64,000 nucleotides of DNA from Streptomyces sp. NBC_01304. GTDB taxonomy: Bacteria; Actinomycetota; Actinomycetes; Streptomycetales; Streptomycetaceae. Where the stretch lies: contig NZ_CP109055.1 in NCBI RefSeq assembly GCF_035975855.1, positions 5,332,001 to 5,396,000 on the forward strand. The letters are read 5' to 3'. The notes under the pieces were generated by a model that saw only the letters and a program-made list of their open reading frames with translations, made no database searches and had not been told where the DNA came from. Of the stretch, positions 49,704 through 58,130 are shown one piece after another (position 1 is the first letter of the stretch; each line of letters begins with the position of its first letter). Both the position numbers and the translations under genes were made by a program.

Positions 49704-52301
49704 CTACCGGACGGGCCCCACGATCAGCCCGTCCTCGCCGTCCTGCCCGACCACATCGACCCGCACCGTGTCCCCGTCCGTGACCTCGCCCGCGAGGATC
49801 TCCTTCGCGAGCCGGTCGCCGATCGCGGTCTGCACCAGGCGGCGCAGCGGGCGCGCGCCATAGGCCGGATCGTTGCCCTCCCGCGCCAGCCAGGCCAGGG
49901 CGGCCGGGGTGACGTCGAGGGTGAGGCGGCGTTCGGCGAGGCGCTTGGCGAGGCGGCCGATCTGGAGCTTGGCGATCCGGCTCAGCTCCTCCTCGTTCAG
50001 CGCGGAGAAGACGACGAGGTCGTCGAGCCGGTTGAGGAATTCCGGCTTGAAGGAGGCGCGTACGACCTCCAACACCTGCTGCTTCTTGACCTCTTCGCTC
50101 GTCGTCGGCTCGACCAGGTACTGGCTGCCGAGGTTCGAGGTCAGGATGAGGATGGCGTTGCGGAAGTCCACCGTCCGGCCCTGCCCGTCCGTCAGCCGCC
50201 CGTCGTCGAGGACCTGCAGCAGGACGTCGAAGACCTCGGGATGGGCCTTCTCCACTTCATCAAGGAGCACGACGCTGTACGGACGGCGCCGTACGGCTTC
50301 GGTCAGCTGGCCGCCCTCCTCGTAGCCGACGTAGCCGGGCGGCGCCCCGACCAGCCTCGCCACGGAGTGCTTCTCGCCGTACTCACTCATGTCGATCCGC
50401 ACCATCGCGCGCTCGTCGTCGAAGAGGAAGTCCGCGAGGGCCTTGGCCAGTTCGGTCTTGCCGACGCCGGTCGGGCCGAGGAACAGGAAGGATCCGGTGG
50501 GCCGGTCGGGGTCGGCGATCCCGGCGCGCGTACGACGCACGGCGTCGGACACGGCCCGTACGGCCTCGCTCTGCCCGATGAGTCGCTTCCCGAGCTCGTC
50601 TTCCATCCTGAGCAGCTTCTGTGTCTCGCCTTCGAGGAGCCGCCCGGCGGGGATGCCGGTCCAGGAGCCGACCACGTCCGCGATGTCGTCGGGCCCGACC
50701 TCCTCCTTGACCATGGTGTCCTTGGCGACTTCCTGCTCGGCCTCGGTCGCCTCCTGGAGCTCGCGCTCCAGGCCGGGGATCTCGCCGTAAAGCAGCTTGG
50801 ACGCGGTGTCGAAGTCGCCGTCCCGCTGGGCGCGTTCGGCAGTGCCACGCAGCTCGTCGAGCTTCTCCTTCAGCTCGCCGACGCGGTTGAGGGAGGTCTT
50901 CTCCTTCTCCCAGCGCGCGGTCAGCCCGCGCAACTCCTCTTCCTTGTCGGCGAGATCGCGCCGCAGCTTCTCGAGCCGCTGCTTGCTCGCCGGGTCGGTC
51001 TCCTTGCTGAGCGCGAGCTCTTCCATCTTCAACCGGTCGACGGACCGCTGGAGTTCATCGATCTCGACGGGCGACGAATCGATCTCCATACGCAGCCGGG
51101 ACGCGGCCTCGTCCACGAGGTCGATGGCCTTGTCGGGAAGGAAGCGCGAGGTGATGTACCGATCGGAGAGGGAGGCCGCCGCCACCAGCGCACTGTCCGC
51201 GATCTGCACCTTGTGATGGGCTTCGTAGCGCCCCTTGAGCCCGCGCAGGATGGCGATGGTGTCCTCGACGCTCGGCTCGGCGACGAGCACCTGCTGGAAG
51301 CGCCGCTCCAGGGCCGGGTCCTTCTCGATCCGCTCCCGGTACTCGTCGAGCGTCGTCGCGCCGACCATGCGCAGCTCACCGCGCGCGAGCATGGGCTTGA
51401 GCATGTTGCCGGCGTCCATGGCGGAGTCGCCGCCCGCGCCCGCGCCTACGACGGTGTGCAACTCGTCGATGAAGGTGATGACTTGACCGTCACTCTCCTT
51501 GATTTCGGAGAGAACAGTCTTCAGCCGCTCCTCGAACTCACCGCGGTACTTCGCACCCGCGACCATGGCCCCGAGGTCGAGCGAGACGAGCCGCTTGTTG
51601 CGCAGGCTCTCGGGCACGTCGCCCTTGACGATGCGCTGGGCGAGCCCTTCGACGACGGCGGTCTTGCCGACGCCCGGCTCACCGATGAGCACGGGGTTGT
51701 TCTTGGTGCGCCGCGACAGCACCTGCACGACCCTGCGGATCTCCTGATCCCGTCCGATGACCGGGTCGAGCTTGCCCTCCCTGGCCGCCGCCGTGAAGTC
51801 GGTCCCGAACTTCTCCAGGGCCTTGTACGACCCCTCGGGGTCCGGAGTGGTCACGCGTCGCCCTCCCCTGCTCTTCTCGAAGGCATCCTGCAGCTTCTTC
51901 TCACTCGCGCCCTGCTGCTTCAGTACGTCCCCGGCCTGGCCGCCCTTGGCGGCGATGCCGATGAGCAGATGCTCGGTGGAAAGGTAGTCGTCCCCCAGCT
52001 CCTTGGCGCGCTTCGCCGCATCCGCGATGACGGCCAGCATCTCGCGGTTGGGCTGCGGGGGCGCCACGGTGGACCCGGTCACGCTGGGCAGGCCCGCGAG
52101 GACGCGGTCGGCGCCGGCCCGGACGGCGACCTGGTCGGCGTCGACCGCCGCGAGCAGGTCGGTGATGTTCTCGTTGTCCTGCCCTTCGAGCAGGGCGAGC
52201 AGCAGATGGGCGGGGGTCAGATCCGGGTGCCCTCCGGATACGGCGCGGCTGGTGGCCGCGTTGATGGCGTCACGGCTCCGGTTCGTCAGCTCGGCATCCA
52301 C
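49704..52301 (-). CDS. clpB: ATP-dependent disaggregase ClpB
   Basis: This 865-residue HSP100 protein has an N-terminal Clp domain (1-150), AAA+ module 1 ([13 protein letters not shown], ~200), a coiled-coil middle domain (~400-520) rich in Lys/Glu heptads, and AAA+ module 2 ([13 protein letters not shown], ~600). It works with DnaK to dissolve heat-induced aggregates. Upstream lies a near-perfect HAIR element bound by HspR in Streptomyces, so heat-inducible derepression is expected. Confidence 0.98.
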   Translation of the reverse strand: MDAELTNRSRDAINAATSRAVSGGHPDLTPAHLLLALLEGQDNENITDLLAAVDADQVAVRAGADRVLAGLPSVTGSTVAPPQPNREMLAVIADAAKRAKELGDDYLSTEHLLIGIAAKGGQAGDVLKQQGASEKKLQDAFEKSRGGRRVTTPDPEGSYKALEKFGTDFTAAAREGKLDPVIGRDQEIRRVVQVLSRRTKNNPVLIGEPGVGKTAVVEGLAQRIVKGDVPESLRNKRLVSLDLGAMVAGAKYRGEFEERLKTVLSEIKESDGQVITFIDELHTVVGAGAGGDSAMDAGNMLKPMLARGELRMVGATTLDEYRERIEKDPALERRFQQVLVAEPSVEDTIAILRGLKGRYEAHHKVQIADSALVAAASLSDRYITSRFLPDKAIDLVDEAASRLRMEIDSSPVEIDELQRSVDRLKMEELALSKETDPASKQRLEKLRRDLADKEEELRGLTARWEKEKTSLNRVGELKEKLDELRGTAERAQRDGDFDTASKLLYGEIPGLERELQEATEAEQEVAKDTMVKEEVGPDDIADVVGSWTGIPAGRLLEGETQKLLRMEDELGKRLIGQSEAVRAVSDAVRRTRAGIADPDRPTGSFLFLGPTGVGKTELAKALADFLFDDERAMVRIDMSEYGEKHSVARLVGAPPGYVGYEEGGQLTEAVRRRPYSVVLLDEVEKAHPEVFDVLLQVLDDGRLTDGQGRTVDFRNAILILTSNLGSQYLVEPTTSEEVKKQQVLEVVRASFKPEFLNRLDDLVVFSALNEEELSRIAKLQIGRLAKRLAERRLTLDVTPAALAWLAREGNDPAYGARPLRRLVQTAIGDRLAKEILAGEVTDGDTVRVDVVGQDGEDGLIVGPVR

Positions 52302-52383
52302 GTGCTTTCTCTCCTCCTGTCCAGGTCAGGGCGCGGTTCGGCGCTGGATCTGAGTAGATCCTGACTCAGTCAACGTACACAAA

Positions 52384-52404
52384 GTTGAGTCTATTCCACT
52401 CAAG
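52384..52404. promoter_or_regulatory. HAIR element (HspR binding site) upstream of clpB
   Basis: GTTGAGT-CTATTCC-ACTCAAG matches the consensus CTTGAGT-N7-ACTCAAG with one mismatch. It is ~83 bp upstream of the clpB start. HspR control of clpB is established in Streptomyces; use of this exact site is inferred. Confidence 0.88.
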
Positions 52405-52441
52405 GCAGTCGCTGCGAGGGTGGAGGGATAGCTTCCAGGGC

Positions 52442-52861
52442 ATGGCCTTCGATCCCCAGTACCCCGATCCCGCCTATCTCAGCTTCTGGCGCGAGCGGCA
52501 CGTCTGCACCTTGACGACGCTGCGACCGGACGGCACGCCGCACGTGGCCCCGGTGGCGGTGACGTACGACCCTTCGGCCGGGCTGGCCCGCATCATCACG
52601 AACAAGGCGAGCCGGAAGGTCAGCAACATCCTGGTGTCGGCCGGGGAGGCTCGGGTGGCGGTCTGCCAGGTGGACGGGCGGCGGTGGGCGACGCTGGAGG
52701 GCCGGGCACGAGTCCGCACGGAGCCCGACCTGATAGCGGACGCCTGCCTCCGCTACACGGAGCGGTACGCACGGGTCCCGTCACCGAACCCGGACCGGGT
52801 GCTGATCGAGATCGTGGTGAGCGGGGCGCTGGGGTGGAAAGGGCTGAAGTCGGCGCCTTGA
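52442..52861 (+). CDS. PPOX-class (F420/flavin-dependent) oxidoreductase family protein
   Basis: This 139-residue split-barrel protein opens MAFDPQYPDPAYLSFWRERH. TTLRPDGTPHVAPVAVTYD is the strand-turn-strand of pyridoxamine-phosphate-oxidase-like proteins, and ITNKASRKVSNI contacts the flavin or F420 phosphate. In actinobacteria such proteins are mostly F420-dependent reductases or biliverdin reductases. No Shine-Dalgarno; TAGCTT lies 7 nt before the ATG, suggesting a leaderless mRNA. Divergent from clpB and sharing its promoter region with the HAIR site. Confidence 0.87.
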   Translation: MAFDPQYPDPAYLSFWRERHVCTLTTLRPDGTPHVAPVAVTYDPSAGLARIITNKASRKVSNILVSAGEARVAVCQVDGRRWATLEGRARVRTEPDLIADACLRYTERYARVPSPNPDRVLIEIVVSGALGWKGLKSAP

Positions 52862-52885
52862 GGGACCGCCCCGAAGGTGGCGCCC

Positions 52886-52926
52886 TCCAGGGGCGCGGGG
52901 AACTGCGCGACCAGCCACGACGGCGC
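52886..52926. repeat. Common Streptomyces intergenic repeat fragment
   Basis: The stretch reading AGGGGCGCGGGGAACTGCGC followed by GACCAGCCACGACGG matches an intergenic repeat I recall as widespread in Streptomyces genomes. It is a different family from the CCGGACGGGCTGA repeats. It follows the PPOX stop by ~30 bp. Confidence 0.55.
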
Positions 52927-53000
52927 CACAGACGACAACGGGCAGCAACCACACATCGCGGCACCCATGAATCCCGCCGCACCCCCGGAGGGAAACGCAC

Positions 53001-53038
53001 AGCGGCGCCACCGTGTTCAGGTGCACGGTGACGCCGCT
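53001..53038. terminator. Bidirectional terminator between PPOX and Rieske-like genes
   Basis: AGCGGCG-C-CACCGTG pairs with CACGGTG-A-CGCCGCT around an 8-nt loop: a 15-bp stem with one mismatch, between convergent genes. Confidence 0.8.
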
Positions 53039-53083
53039 GCGGGGGGAAGCGCCTGAGCGATTTGTAACGACGGGGGAATCGCG

Positions 53084-53422
53084 TCAGGCACTGCGGGGGG
53101 TGGCGGAGATAGCTTCTGGTGCCACTGCTTCCAGTGGCTCGACCAGCTCGTGGTCGCGTTGGTCAAGATTCACAAAGATCATTCCGTACCGCACGGCACA
53201 ACGAACGGGCTGCGGGGCGCCCCGGGGCCGGCGCAGGCACCGGTAGGCCCGGATGTCGTCGTCCTCGTCGTCGCGGGCCACGACGATGGGCTCGCCGAAG
53301 AGGGTGACCATCAGGGAGTCGCCGGGTGCGGGGATGGCGGTCGTGAGGTCGATGAAGTGCCAGCCTGAGCGGAAGGCTGTGGCCATTTCGCGGCGGAATC
53401 TCGGGTCTTCAGGGATGCTCAT
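53084..53422 (-). CDS. Degenerate Rieske-like protein
   Basis: The 112-residue protein starts at ATG 53422 (MSIPEDPRFRREMATAFRSG). It resembles the N-terminal Rieske part of ring-hydroxylating oxygenases: GWHFIDLTTAIPAPGDSL, then TLFGEPIVVARDDEDDDIRAYRCL and RYGMIFVNLD. The iron-sulfur ligands (CxH and CxxH) are missing: the first site reads CLRRPRG and the segment for the second appears deleted. It is therefore unlikely to hold a 2Fe-2S cluster. It starts 4 bp after a gene for a secreted DISW-repeat peptide, implying a shared role. Confidence 0.68.
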   Translation of the reverse strand: MSIPEDPRFRREMATAFRSGWHFIDLTTAIPAPGDSLMVTLFGEPIVVARDDEDDDIRAYRCLRRPRGAPQPVRCAVRYGMIFVNLDQRDHELVEPLEAVAPEAISATPRSA

Positions 53423-53426
53423 CGCT

Positions 53427-53756
53427 TCACACCCGGTCCGCGGCCGAGCTGCCCCAGCCCCAGCTGATGTCACCGGACGAGGCGGCATCCGCTGCCGTGA
53501 CCCGCGCCCCCGTCGCAGGGCTGACCCAACTGATGTCACCTTCGGCCACGGCACGCGTACCCCTGGCCGGGCTGACCCAGCTGATGTCATCATCAGCGAC
53601 AGCCTGCGTTCCAACAGGAGGGCTGGGCCAAGCAATGTCGCCCCCGCCCGCGGCAACAGCACCAGTGGCAAGTGCAACGACGGCTGTGGCTGCAGCAATA
53701 CCAGCAGTGAGTACCGTACGAAGCATTCTCCTGCGCATAGTCAGCGTCGTCCTCAC
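53427..53756 (-). CDS. Secreted peptide with four DI(S/A)W repeats
   Basis: The 109-residue protein has a Sec-type signal (basic MRRRMLR, hydrophobic core ~14-32, AVAA cleavage region ~33-36). The mature part consists of four repeats anchored by DIAW (40), DISW (57), DISW (74) and DISW (96), with consensus GDISWVSPATGTRAVAE. Start is GTG 53756 or ATG 53738. I do not recognise the family. The layout of a leader plus repeated cores resembles multi-core precursor peptides, but no known maturation enzyme is beside it. The next gene, 4 bp downstream, is Rieske-like. Confidence 0.68.
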   Translation of the reverse strand: MRTTLTMRRRMLRTVLTAGIAAATAVVALATGAVAAGGGDIAWPSPPVGTQAVADDDISWVSPARGTRAVAEGDISWVSPATGARVTAADAASSGDISWGWGSSAADRV

Positions 53757-53864
53757 TTGAGAGTCTCACCCCCGCGACAATGACGATGGCTTACTCAGCA
53801 CAGCCAAAGCCACAGCCACAGGGCATCATGTTCCTGCATGTTCAAGACCCTGGGGGGTGGACAA

Positions 53865-54848
53865 ATGGCCACAATTGATCCAATGACGGCGCATACTCAC
53901 GAAATCACGGCGCTGTGTGCAGAAGGCAAGCGCGTGTACAGCAGTGCCTTGCGTGCCGGGCGCATCGCCCGTAGCGAGGCCGACTGTGCCCCCTGCCTGG
54001 TCGATTTCGCCCTCCTGCGTCCTGACCCGGACGACGGCGAATGGCTGCGCCCCGTCCCGCCCGCCGTGGCACTTGCGCAACACCTTCACCCACTGGAACG
54101 CGAAATCCAGGAGCACCGCCGCAACTCGATCGCCCTGACGGATTCGTTCGAACCCTTCATGGCCATCAAAGCCCATGACCCGGCTCCCACTCACGCGATC
54201 ACCGTCCTCGAAGGCATCGAACGAATAAATGCGGCCTTGGACCAGGCGACGGCCGCCACCCAGACCGAAGTGCTCACTCTTCAACCCGGCGGTGGCCGGA
54301 ACGAGCACCGTCTGCATGAGGCACTCACCCGGAGTCAGCCCATCATCAAGCGGGGCGTCAGCCTCCGTACGCTCTATCAACACACGGTCCGGCACAGCTT
54401 CGGCACCCTTGCCTACGCGGACCAGCTGGGCGAAGGCCATGTCGAGATTCGCACCGTGGAGGAGTTGATCGACCGACTGCTCATCTTCGACGGCGAGGTC
54501 GCCTTCATTCCGGCCGGCGACCGCGACGACGTCGCCCTGGAGCTGCGGCACCCCGGCATGGTCAAGTACCTCACCAGGGTCTTCGAGGTGCTGTGGCGAC
54601 GCGGGATCCCCTTGCAGGACGCGATCCCCGACGAACCGACGCCGGAGGGCATCACCGGCGTCCAAAGGTCCATCGCCCACCTCTTGGTGGAGGGCCACGT
54701 CGACGAGGCCATCGCCCGCCGCCTCGGCATGAACGTACGCACCTGCCGCGCCCACATCGCCAAACTCGCCGCCGCCCTGGGCAGCGGCAGCCGGGCCCAA
54801 CTCGGCTACCTCATCGCCCAGTCGGGGATTCTGGACCAGGAGCAGTGA
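53865..54848 (+). CDS. LuxR-tailed orphan transcriptional regulator R1
   Basis: This 327-residue protein starts at ATG 53865, chosen for the GGGGGGTGG before it. Residues ~1-255 form a helical/alpha-beta sensor part with GVSLRTLYQHTVRH and EIRTVEELIDRLLIFDGEVA. The C-terminal ~60 residues are a LuxR-type helix-turn-helix (IAHLLVEGHVDEAIARRLGM, then RTCRAHIAKLAAALGS). No receiver domain or ATPase is present. It is homologous to the two next regulators on the opposite strand. Its 3' end overlaps the 3' end of R2 by 38 bp. Divergent from the DISW-repeat operon, which it may control. Confidence 0.8.
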   Translation: MATIDPMTAHTHEITALCAEGKRVYSSALRAGRIARSEADCAPCLVDFALLRPDPDDGEWLRPVPPAVALAQHLHPLEREIQEHRRNSIALTDSFEPFMAIKAHDPAPTHAITVLEGIERINAALDQATAATQTEVLTLQPGGGRNEHRLHEALTRSQPIIKRGVSLRTLYQHTVRHSFGTLAYADQLGEGHVEIRTVEELIDRLLIFDGEVAFIPAGDRDDVALELRHPGMVKYLTRVFEVLWRRGIPLQDAIPDEPTPEGITGVQRSIAHLLVEGHVDEAIARRLGMNVRTCRAHIAKLAAALGSGSRAQLGYLIAQSGILDQEQ

Positions 54849-55638
54849 TCCCGGGCGGTCTGCCGAGCCCCGTCTGAGCGATTCGGACCCCTAGCTGAGT
54901 CCGCGTCGTGCTGCCCAGCGCCTCGGCCAGTTTGCTGACGTGATGCCGACAAGTCCGGACGCTGATGCCCAGCCGCTTCGCGATCTCGGCATCCGTGTGC
55001 CCCTCGGCCAGGAGCGACGCGACGGAGTGCTCCCGCATACTGACCCCCTCGACGGCGGTCCGGTGCGACAAGGTCTCCCCCAGCGGAACTGCCGTTCGCC
55101 ACAGCCGCTCGAAGACAAGGCCGATGTACGCGATCAACGCAGGGTGCCTCAACTCCAAGGCCGCCGAACGATCCGCACTGGCAGGAATGAACGCAACCGT
55201 CCGGTCGAACATCACCAGACGCTCGGGAACTTCCTCAAGCGTCCGCGCCTCCGCTCCCCCGCCCACCTGCTCGAAGTACGCCTGCACTCCCAGCCCATGC
55301 CGAACCACATGTGTGTACAAGGTACGGATCCGCACGCCACGGCCGGCCATCTCACGGTCCCGGGCCAGCCCCTCCTGGAGTACGTCCGCGGGGCGGATCC
55401 CGTCCGGTTGCACGGTCACCAACTCGCCCGTGCAGGAGACGGACGCCGCTTGAAGGGCCTCTCTGATCCGGACCTTCCCCTCGATGACCCGCACGACATC
55501 GCTTGTCCGCGACACCGGGACCCCGTCGACCGCAAGCCGATCCAGCATGTCCATCGACTCCATGGCCCGACACCTCGCCGCGTCAAGGTCCCCGAGCACC
55601 CGCCGCAACAACTCCGCGGGGTCGACCGACTCACTCAC
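54811..55638 (-). CDS. LuxR-tailed orphan transcriptional regulator R2 (short form)
   Basis: The 275-residue protein starts at GTG 55638 with GGGGAG upstream. It is homologous to R1 and R3 over the sensor (GVRIRTLYTHVVRHGLGVQA, EARTLEEVPERLVMFDRTVA) and the C-terminal HTH (VASLLAEGHTDAEIAKRLGI, VRTCRHHVSKLAEALGS). About 50 N-terminal residues are missing relative to R1 and R3. It lies 16 bp downstream of R3 and is probably cotranscribed. Convergent overlap with R1 suggests mutual interference. Confidence 0.8.
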   Translation of the reverse strand: MSESVDPAELLRRVLGDLDAARCRAMESMDMLDRLAVDGVPVSRTSDVVRVIEGKVRIREALQAASVSCTGELVTVQPDGIRPADVLQEGLARDREMAGRGVRIRTLYTHVVRHGLGVQAYFEQVGGGAEARTLEEVPERLVMFDRTVAFIPASADRSAALELRHPALIAYIGLVFERLWRTAVPLGETLSHRTAVEGVSMREHSVASLLAEGHTDAEIAKRLGISVRTCRHHVSKLAEALGSTTRTQLGVRIAQTGLGRPPGITAPGPESPTGR

Positions 55639-55654
55639 CGACCGAACTCCCCAC

Positions 55655-56638
55655 TTACGCCCCCACCGGCCGAGGCGGAGCATCAAGCCCGGCCTGCACG
55701 ATCCGCACCCCCAGCTGAGCTCGCGTCGAACTCCCCAACGCCTCGGCCAACTTGCTCACATGGTGCCGACACGTACGCACACTGATCCCGAGCCGACCCG
55801 CGATCTCCGCGTCCGTGTTGCCCTCCGCGAGCAGCGCCGCGATGGAGTGGTCCCGGAAGCTGATGCCCTCAACTTTGGTCTGCTGCGACAGAGCTGTCGC
55901 CATAGGAGTAGCGAGCCGCCAGAAGCGCTCAAAGGCAGTTGCCAGATACTCGATCAGTGCGGGGTGCCGAATTTCCAGGGCCACGCTGCGGTCGACGCTG
56001 GCGGGAATGAACACGACCGTCCGGTCGAACATCACCATCCGCTCAGGCACTTCCTCAAGCGTACGAGCCTCCGCAACATCTCCCATCCGCCCCAGATATG
56101 CCTGCAGTCCCAAGCCATGTCGAGCCGAGTGCGTATAGAGACTGCGCATCCGCACACCGCGCCGCGCCATGTCCGGATCCCTGGTCAGAGCATCCTTGAG
56201 TGACTCCTCAGGCCGGATGCCCTCGGGCTGCACGGTCAGCAGCTCCGTCTTGCAGTCAGCCGCGGCATCACTCAAGACCGCTCGGATGCGCGGCAGCCCC
56301 TCAAGAATCCGAATCGCATTCCCGACCGCCCCCTTCCCCCCAACTTCCGAGAACCGCCCCAAAGCCGCAGCCACCGCAACCGCCCCTTGCTGGGCCCTCG
56401 CAAGATCCGCCTGCACATCCCCGAGCAACTCCGCCACCACCGACCCCGCATCGGTCGGCACCAGCCACTCCATGTCGTCCACATCCGGATGCAACAGCCC
56501 CAGATCAACCAGGCAGGACGCCCCCTCGGCAGCCACCCGCGGCAACCGCCCGAGCCTCAACGCCTCGGCGTACACCCGCTCCCCGGCTGCGCACAGCCGC
56601 TCAACGCCGTGCTGATGCAGTTCGTGGTCACCAGTCAC
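55655..56638 (-). CDS. LuxR-tailed orphan transcriptional regulator R3
   Basis: The 327-residue protein starts at GTG 56638 with GGGGGTTGG upstream. It has the same layout as R1, including an N-terminal helix rich in Leu/Ala (CAAGERVYAEALRLGRLPRV), the GVRMRSLYTHSARHGLGLQA and MVMFDRTVVFIPASVDRSVA segments, and a LuxR-type HTH at the end (IAALLAEGNTDAEIAGRLGI). It is upstream of R2 in the same orientation. Across a 394-bp gap is the secreted small protein gene. Confidence 0.8.
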   Translation of the reverse strand: MTGDHELHQHGVERLCAAGERVYAEALRLGRLPRVAAEGASCLVDLGLLHPDVDDMEWLVPTDAGSVVAELLGDVQADLARAQQGAVAVAAALGRFSEVGGKGAVGNAIRILEGLPRIRAVLSDAAADCKTELLTVQPEGIRPEESLKDALTRDPDMARRGVRMRSLYTHSARHGLGLQAYLGRMGDVAEARTLEEVPERMVMFDRTVVFIPASVDRSVALEIRHPALIEYLATAFERFWRLATPMATALSQQTKVEGISFRDHSIAALLAEGNTDAEIAGRLGISVRTCRHHVSKLAEALGSSTRAQLGVRIVQAGLDAPPRPVGA

Positions 56639-57032
56639 ATTCCAACCCCCAGCTCACTTCCCCCGCCACCGAGCATCTTCCCTGGCCAGGTTCTCCGCGA
56701 TAGGGGAACGCCACAATCCGCGACACCTCTGCCACCCTCTCCATTCGTATCTCGCGGCATTGCATCAAGCGGAGGGCATAGCAATCAAGACTAGTCACTC
56801 AAAGCAACGTGACTTGACCCTCGTTGATGGCGACAAGACGCCAACTATCCATACAGCCCTGCCGAATTCGCATCAGGACTGATTACGTTCCGTCTCGCAG
56901 GCAGCTCCGGCGCGGATCGGAATCTCCCCCGATACGACCCCCCGAGCCGCGTCGGAGCAGGCACCGGTTGTCAGGTGACCAGTTCTTGGCCTTGCGCCTG
57001 GTAGATCACCATCAGAGACAGAGAGGAATCGC
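56639..57032. other. Long divergent intergenic region, lower GC
   Basis: No gene was found here. Base composition is visibly less GC-rich than the neighbours. AGTCAC (56793-56798) and GTGACT (56809-56814) form an inverted repeat within TCAAG...CTTGA surroundings. The region should contain promoters for R3 (minus) and for the secreted protein (plus). Confidence 0.5.
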
Positions 57033-57431
57033 ATGTCGCGAAGCATTCAGTTAGGCAGACGTATGGCCGGCCGCATAGCAGTCGGCCTGGGAGTCGCAGT
57101 GCTGGGAGTCAGCCTGACCACCGGAACGGCACAGGCCGACTCGCCGATCATCAGCGCGTCAGGCGGGCAGTGCAAGGCGTACTGGGATCGAAGCGAGAAC
57201 GCCTTCTACATCGCTGACAAGGACAACCACGACAGCGACTGGTGCTACGTCGACTACTCGTGGTCGAGTAGTCACTCGGACAAGCACCGCAAGTCGGTCC
57301 CGCAGGACTTGGACACCAAGTACCACAAGCGGCCCGTCACCATCGAGGGCCGGACCATCTACTGGCACGTGTGCAAGGAACGCCAGGACGATCCTGACAT
57401 CTGCAGCGAATGGCGTTCCGATCTCACCTGA
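57033..57431 (+). CDS. Secreted small protein with TTA codon
   Basis: This 132-residue protein has a signal peptide (RRMAGRIAVGLGVAVLGVSL, cleavage near TAQADS) and a mature part of ~95 residues with four Cys (GGQCKAY, DWCYVDY, HVCKERQ, DICSEW), likely two disulfides, many charged residues and several Trp/Tyr. I do not recognise the family. Codon 7 is TTA (57051-57053), so translation probably needs the bldA tRNA and is tied to development. GAGAGG precedes the ATG. The ABC transporter genes follow after 30 bp on the same strand. Confidence 0.78.
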   Translation: MSRSIQLGRRMAGRIAVGLGVAVLGVSLTTGTAQADSPIISASGGQCKAYWDRSENAFYIADKDNHDSDWCYVDYSWSSSHSDKHRKSVPQDLDTKYHKRPVTIEGRTIYWHVCKERQDDPDICSEWRSDLT

Positions 57432-57461
57432 CGCCGCCCGATTGAGCAGTTAGGAATACCT

Positions 57462-58130
57462 GTGCCGCCTGTTCTCCAGGCGCGTGCCCTGCGCATCTGC
57501 CACGGCGAAACTGTCGCCGTGGCAGATGCGCATCTCGCGCTGCACCCCGGTGAAGTCATCGGCATCGTCGGCCCTTCCGGATCCGGGAAGACGACGCTGC
57601 TGCACTGCCTGTCCGGACTTCTTCTTCCCGATTCCGGAAGTGTGTTGTTTCGCGGTCGGACCATGGAAGAGCTCTCCGTGAAGGAACGTGACTCGTTACG
57701 GCGTGAGCATTTCGGATTCGTCTTTCAATTCGGGGATCTCGTACCTGAGTTGACGCTGTGCGAGAACGTCTCCCTGCCCCTTCGTCTCAATGGCGTCCCG
57801 GCGAAGGAGGCTAGACGCCGGGCCACCGATCAGCTCACCGCACTGGGCATCGGGCACTTGAGCCGGCGCTCGGTGGGAGAAGTGTCGGGCGGGGAGCTTC
57901 AGCGAGCGGCGATCGCCCGCAGTGTCGTGCACAAGCCCGCTGTCGTCTTCGCGGATGAGCCGACCGGAGCGCTGGATGAGGACAACTCCGCGGTCGTATT
58001 CGACTTGTTGATCGCTCAGGCCAAGGAGCAAGGAGCGTCCGTGGTGGTGGTCACCCATGACGTGGATCTGGCGGCACGTACCGACCGCACGATCCGCCTC
58101 GTCGGCGGGCACATGAAGGAGCCCGCATGA
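57462..58130 (+). CDS. ABC transporter ATPase, LolD/MacB type, with TTA codon
   Basis: The 222-residue ATPase has Walker A GPSGSGKTT (~37-45), signature VSGGELQRAAIARS, Walker B VVFADEPTGALDED and VVVVTHDVDLAA. It pairs with the FtsX-like permease by an ATGA overlap. Codon 79 is TTA (57696-57698), implying bldA dependence. Codons 11-23 contain a perfect 18-bp inverted repeat with a 5-nt loop, a very stable mRNA hairpin unusual inside a coding region. GTG start. Confidence 0.9.
   Translation: MPPVLQARALRICHGETVAVADAHLALHPGEVIGIVGPSGSGKTTLLHCLSGLLLPDSGSVLFRGRTMEELSVKERDSLRREHFGFVFQFGDLVPELTLCENVSLPLRLNGVPAKEARRRATDQLTALGIGHLSRRSVGEVSGGELQRAAIARSVVHKPAVVFADEPTGALDEDNSAVVFDLLIAQAKEQGASVVVVTHDVDLAARTDRTIRLVGGHMKEPA
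57491..57531 (+). repeat. Perfect 18-bp inverted repeat inside ABC ATPase coding sequence
   Basis: GCGCATCTGCCACGGCGA (57491-57508), loop AACTG, TCGCCGTGGCAGATGCGC (57514-57531). It begins 29 nt after the start codon. The region still encodes a normal-looking strand of the ATPase domain (ALRICHGETVAVADAHLA). Confidence 0.9.

Noticed and set aside
50241..52364. Long plus-strand open frame across clpB
   Set aside because: Antisense shadow of clpB; ClpB motifs are unmistakable on the minus strand.
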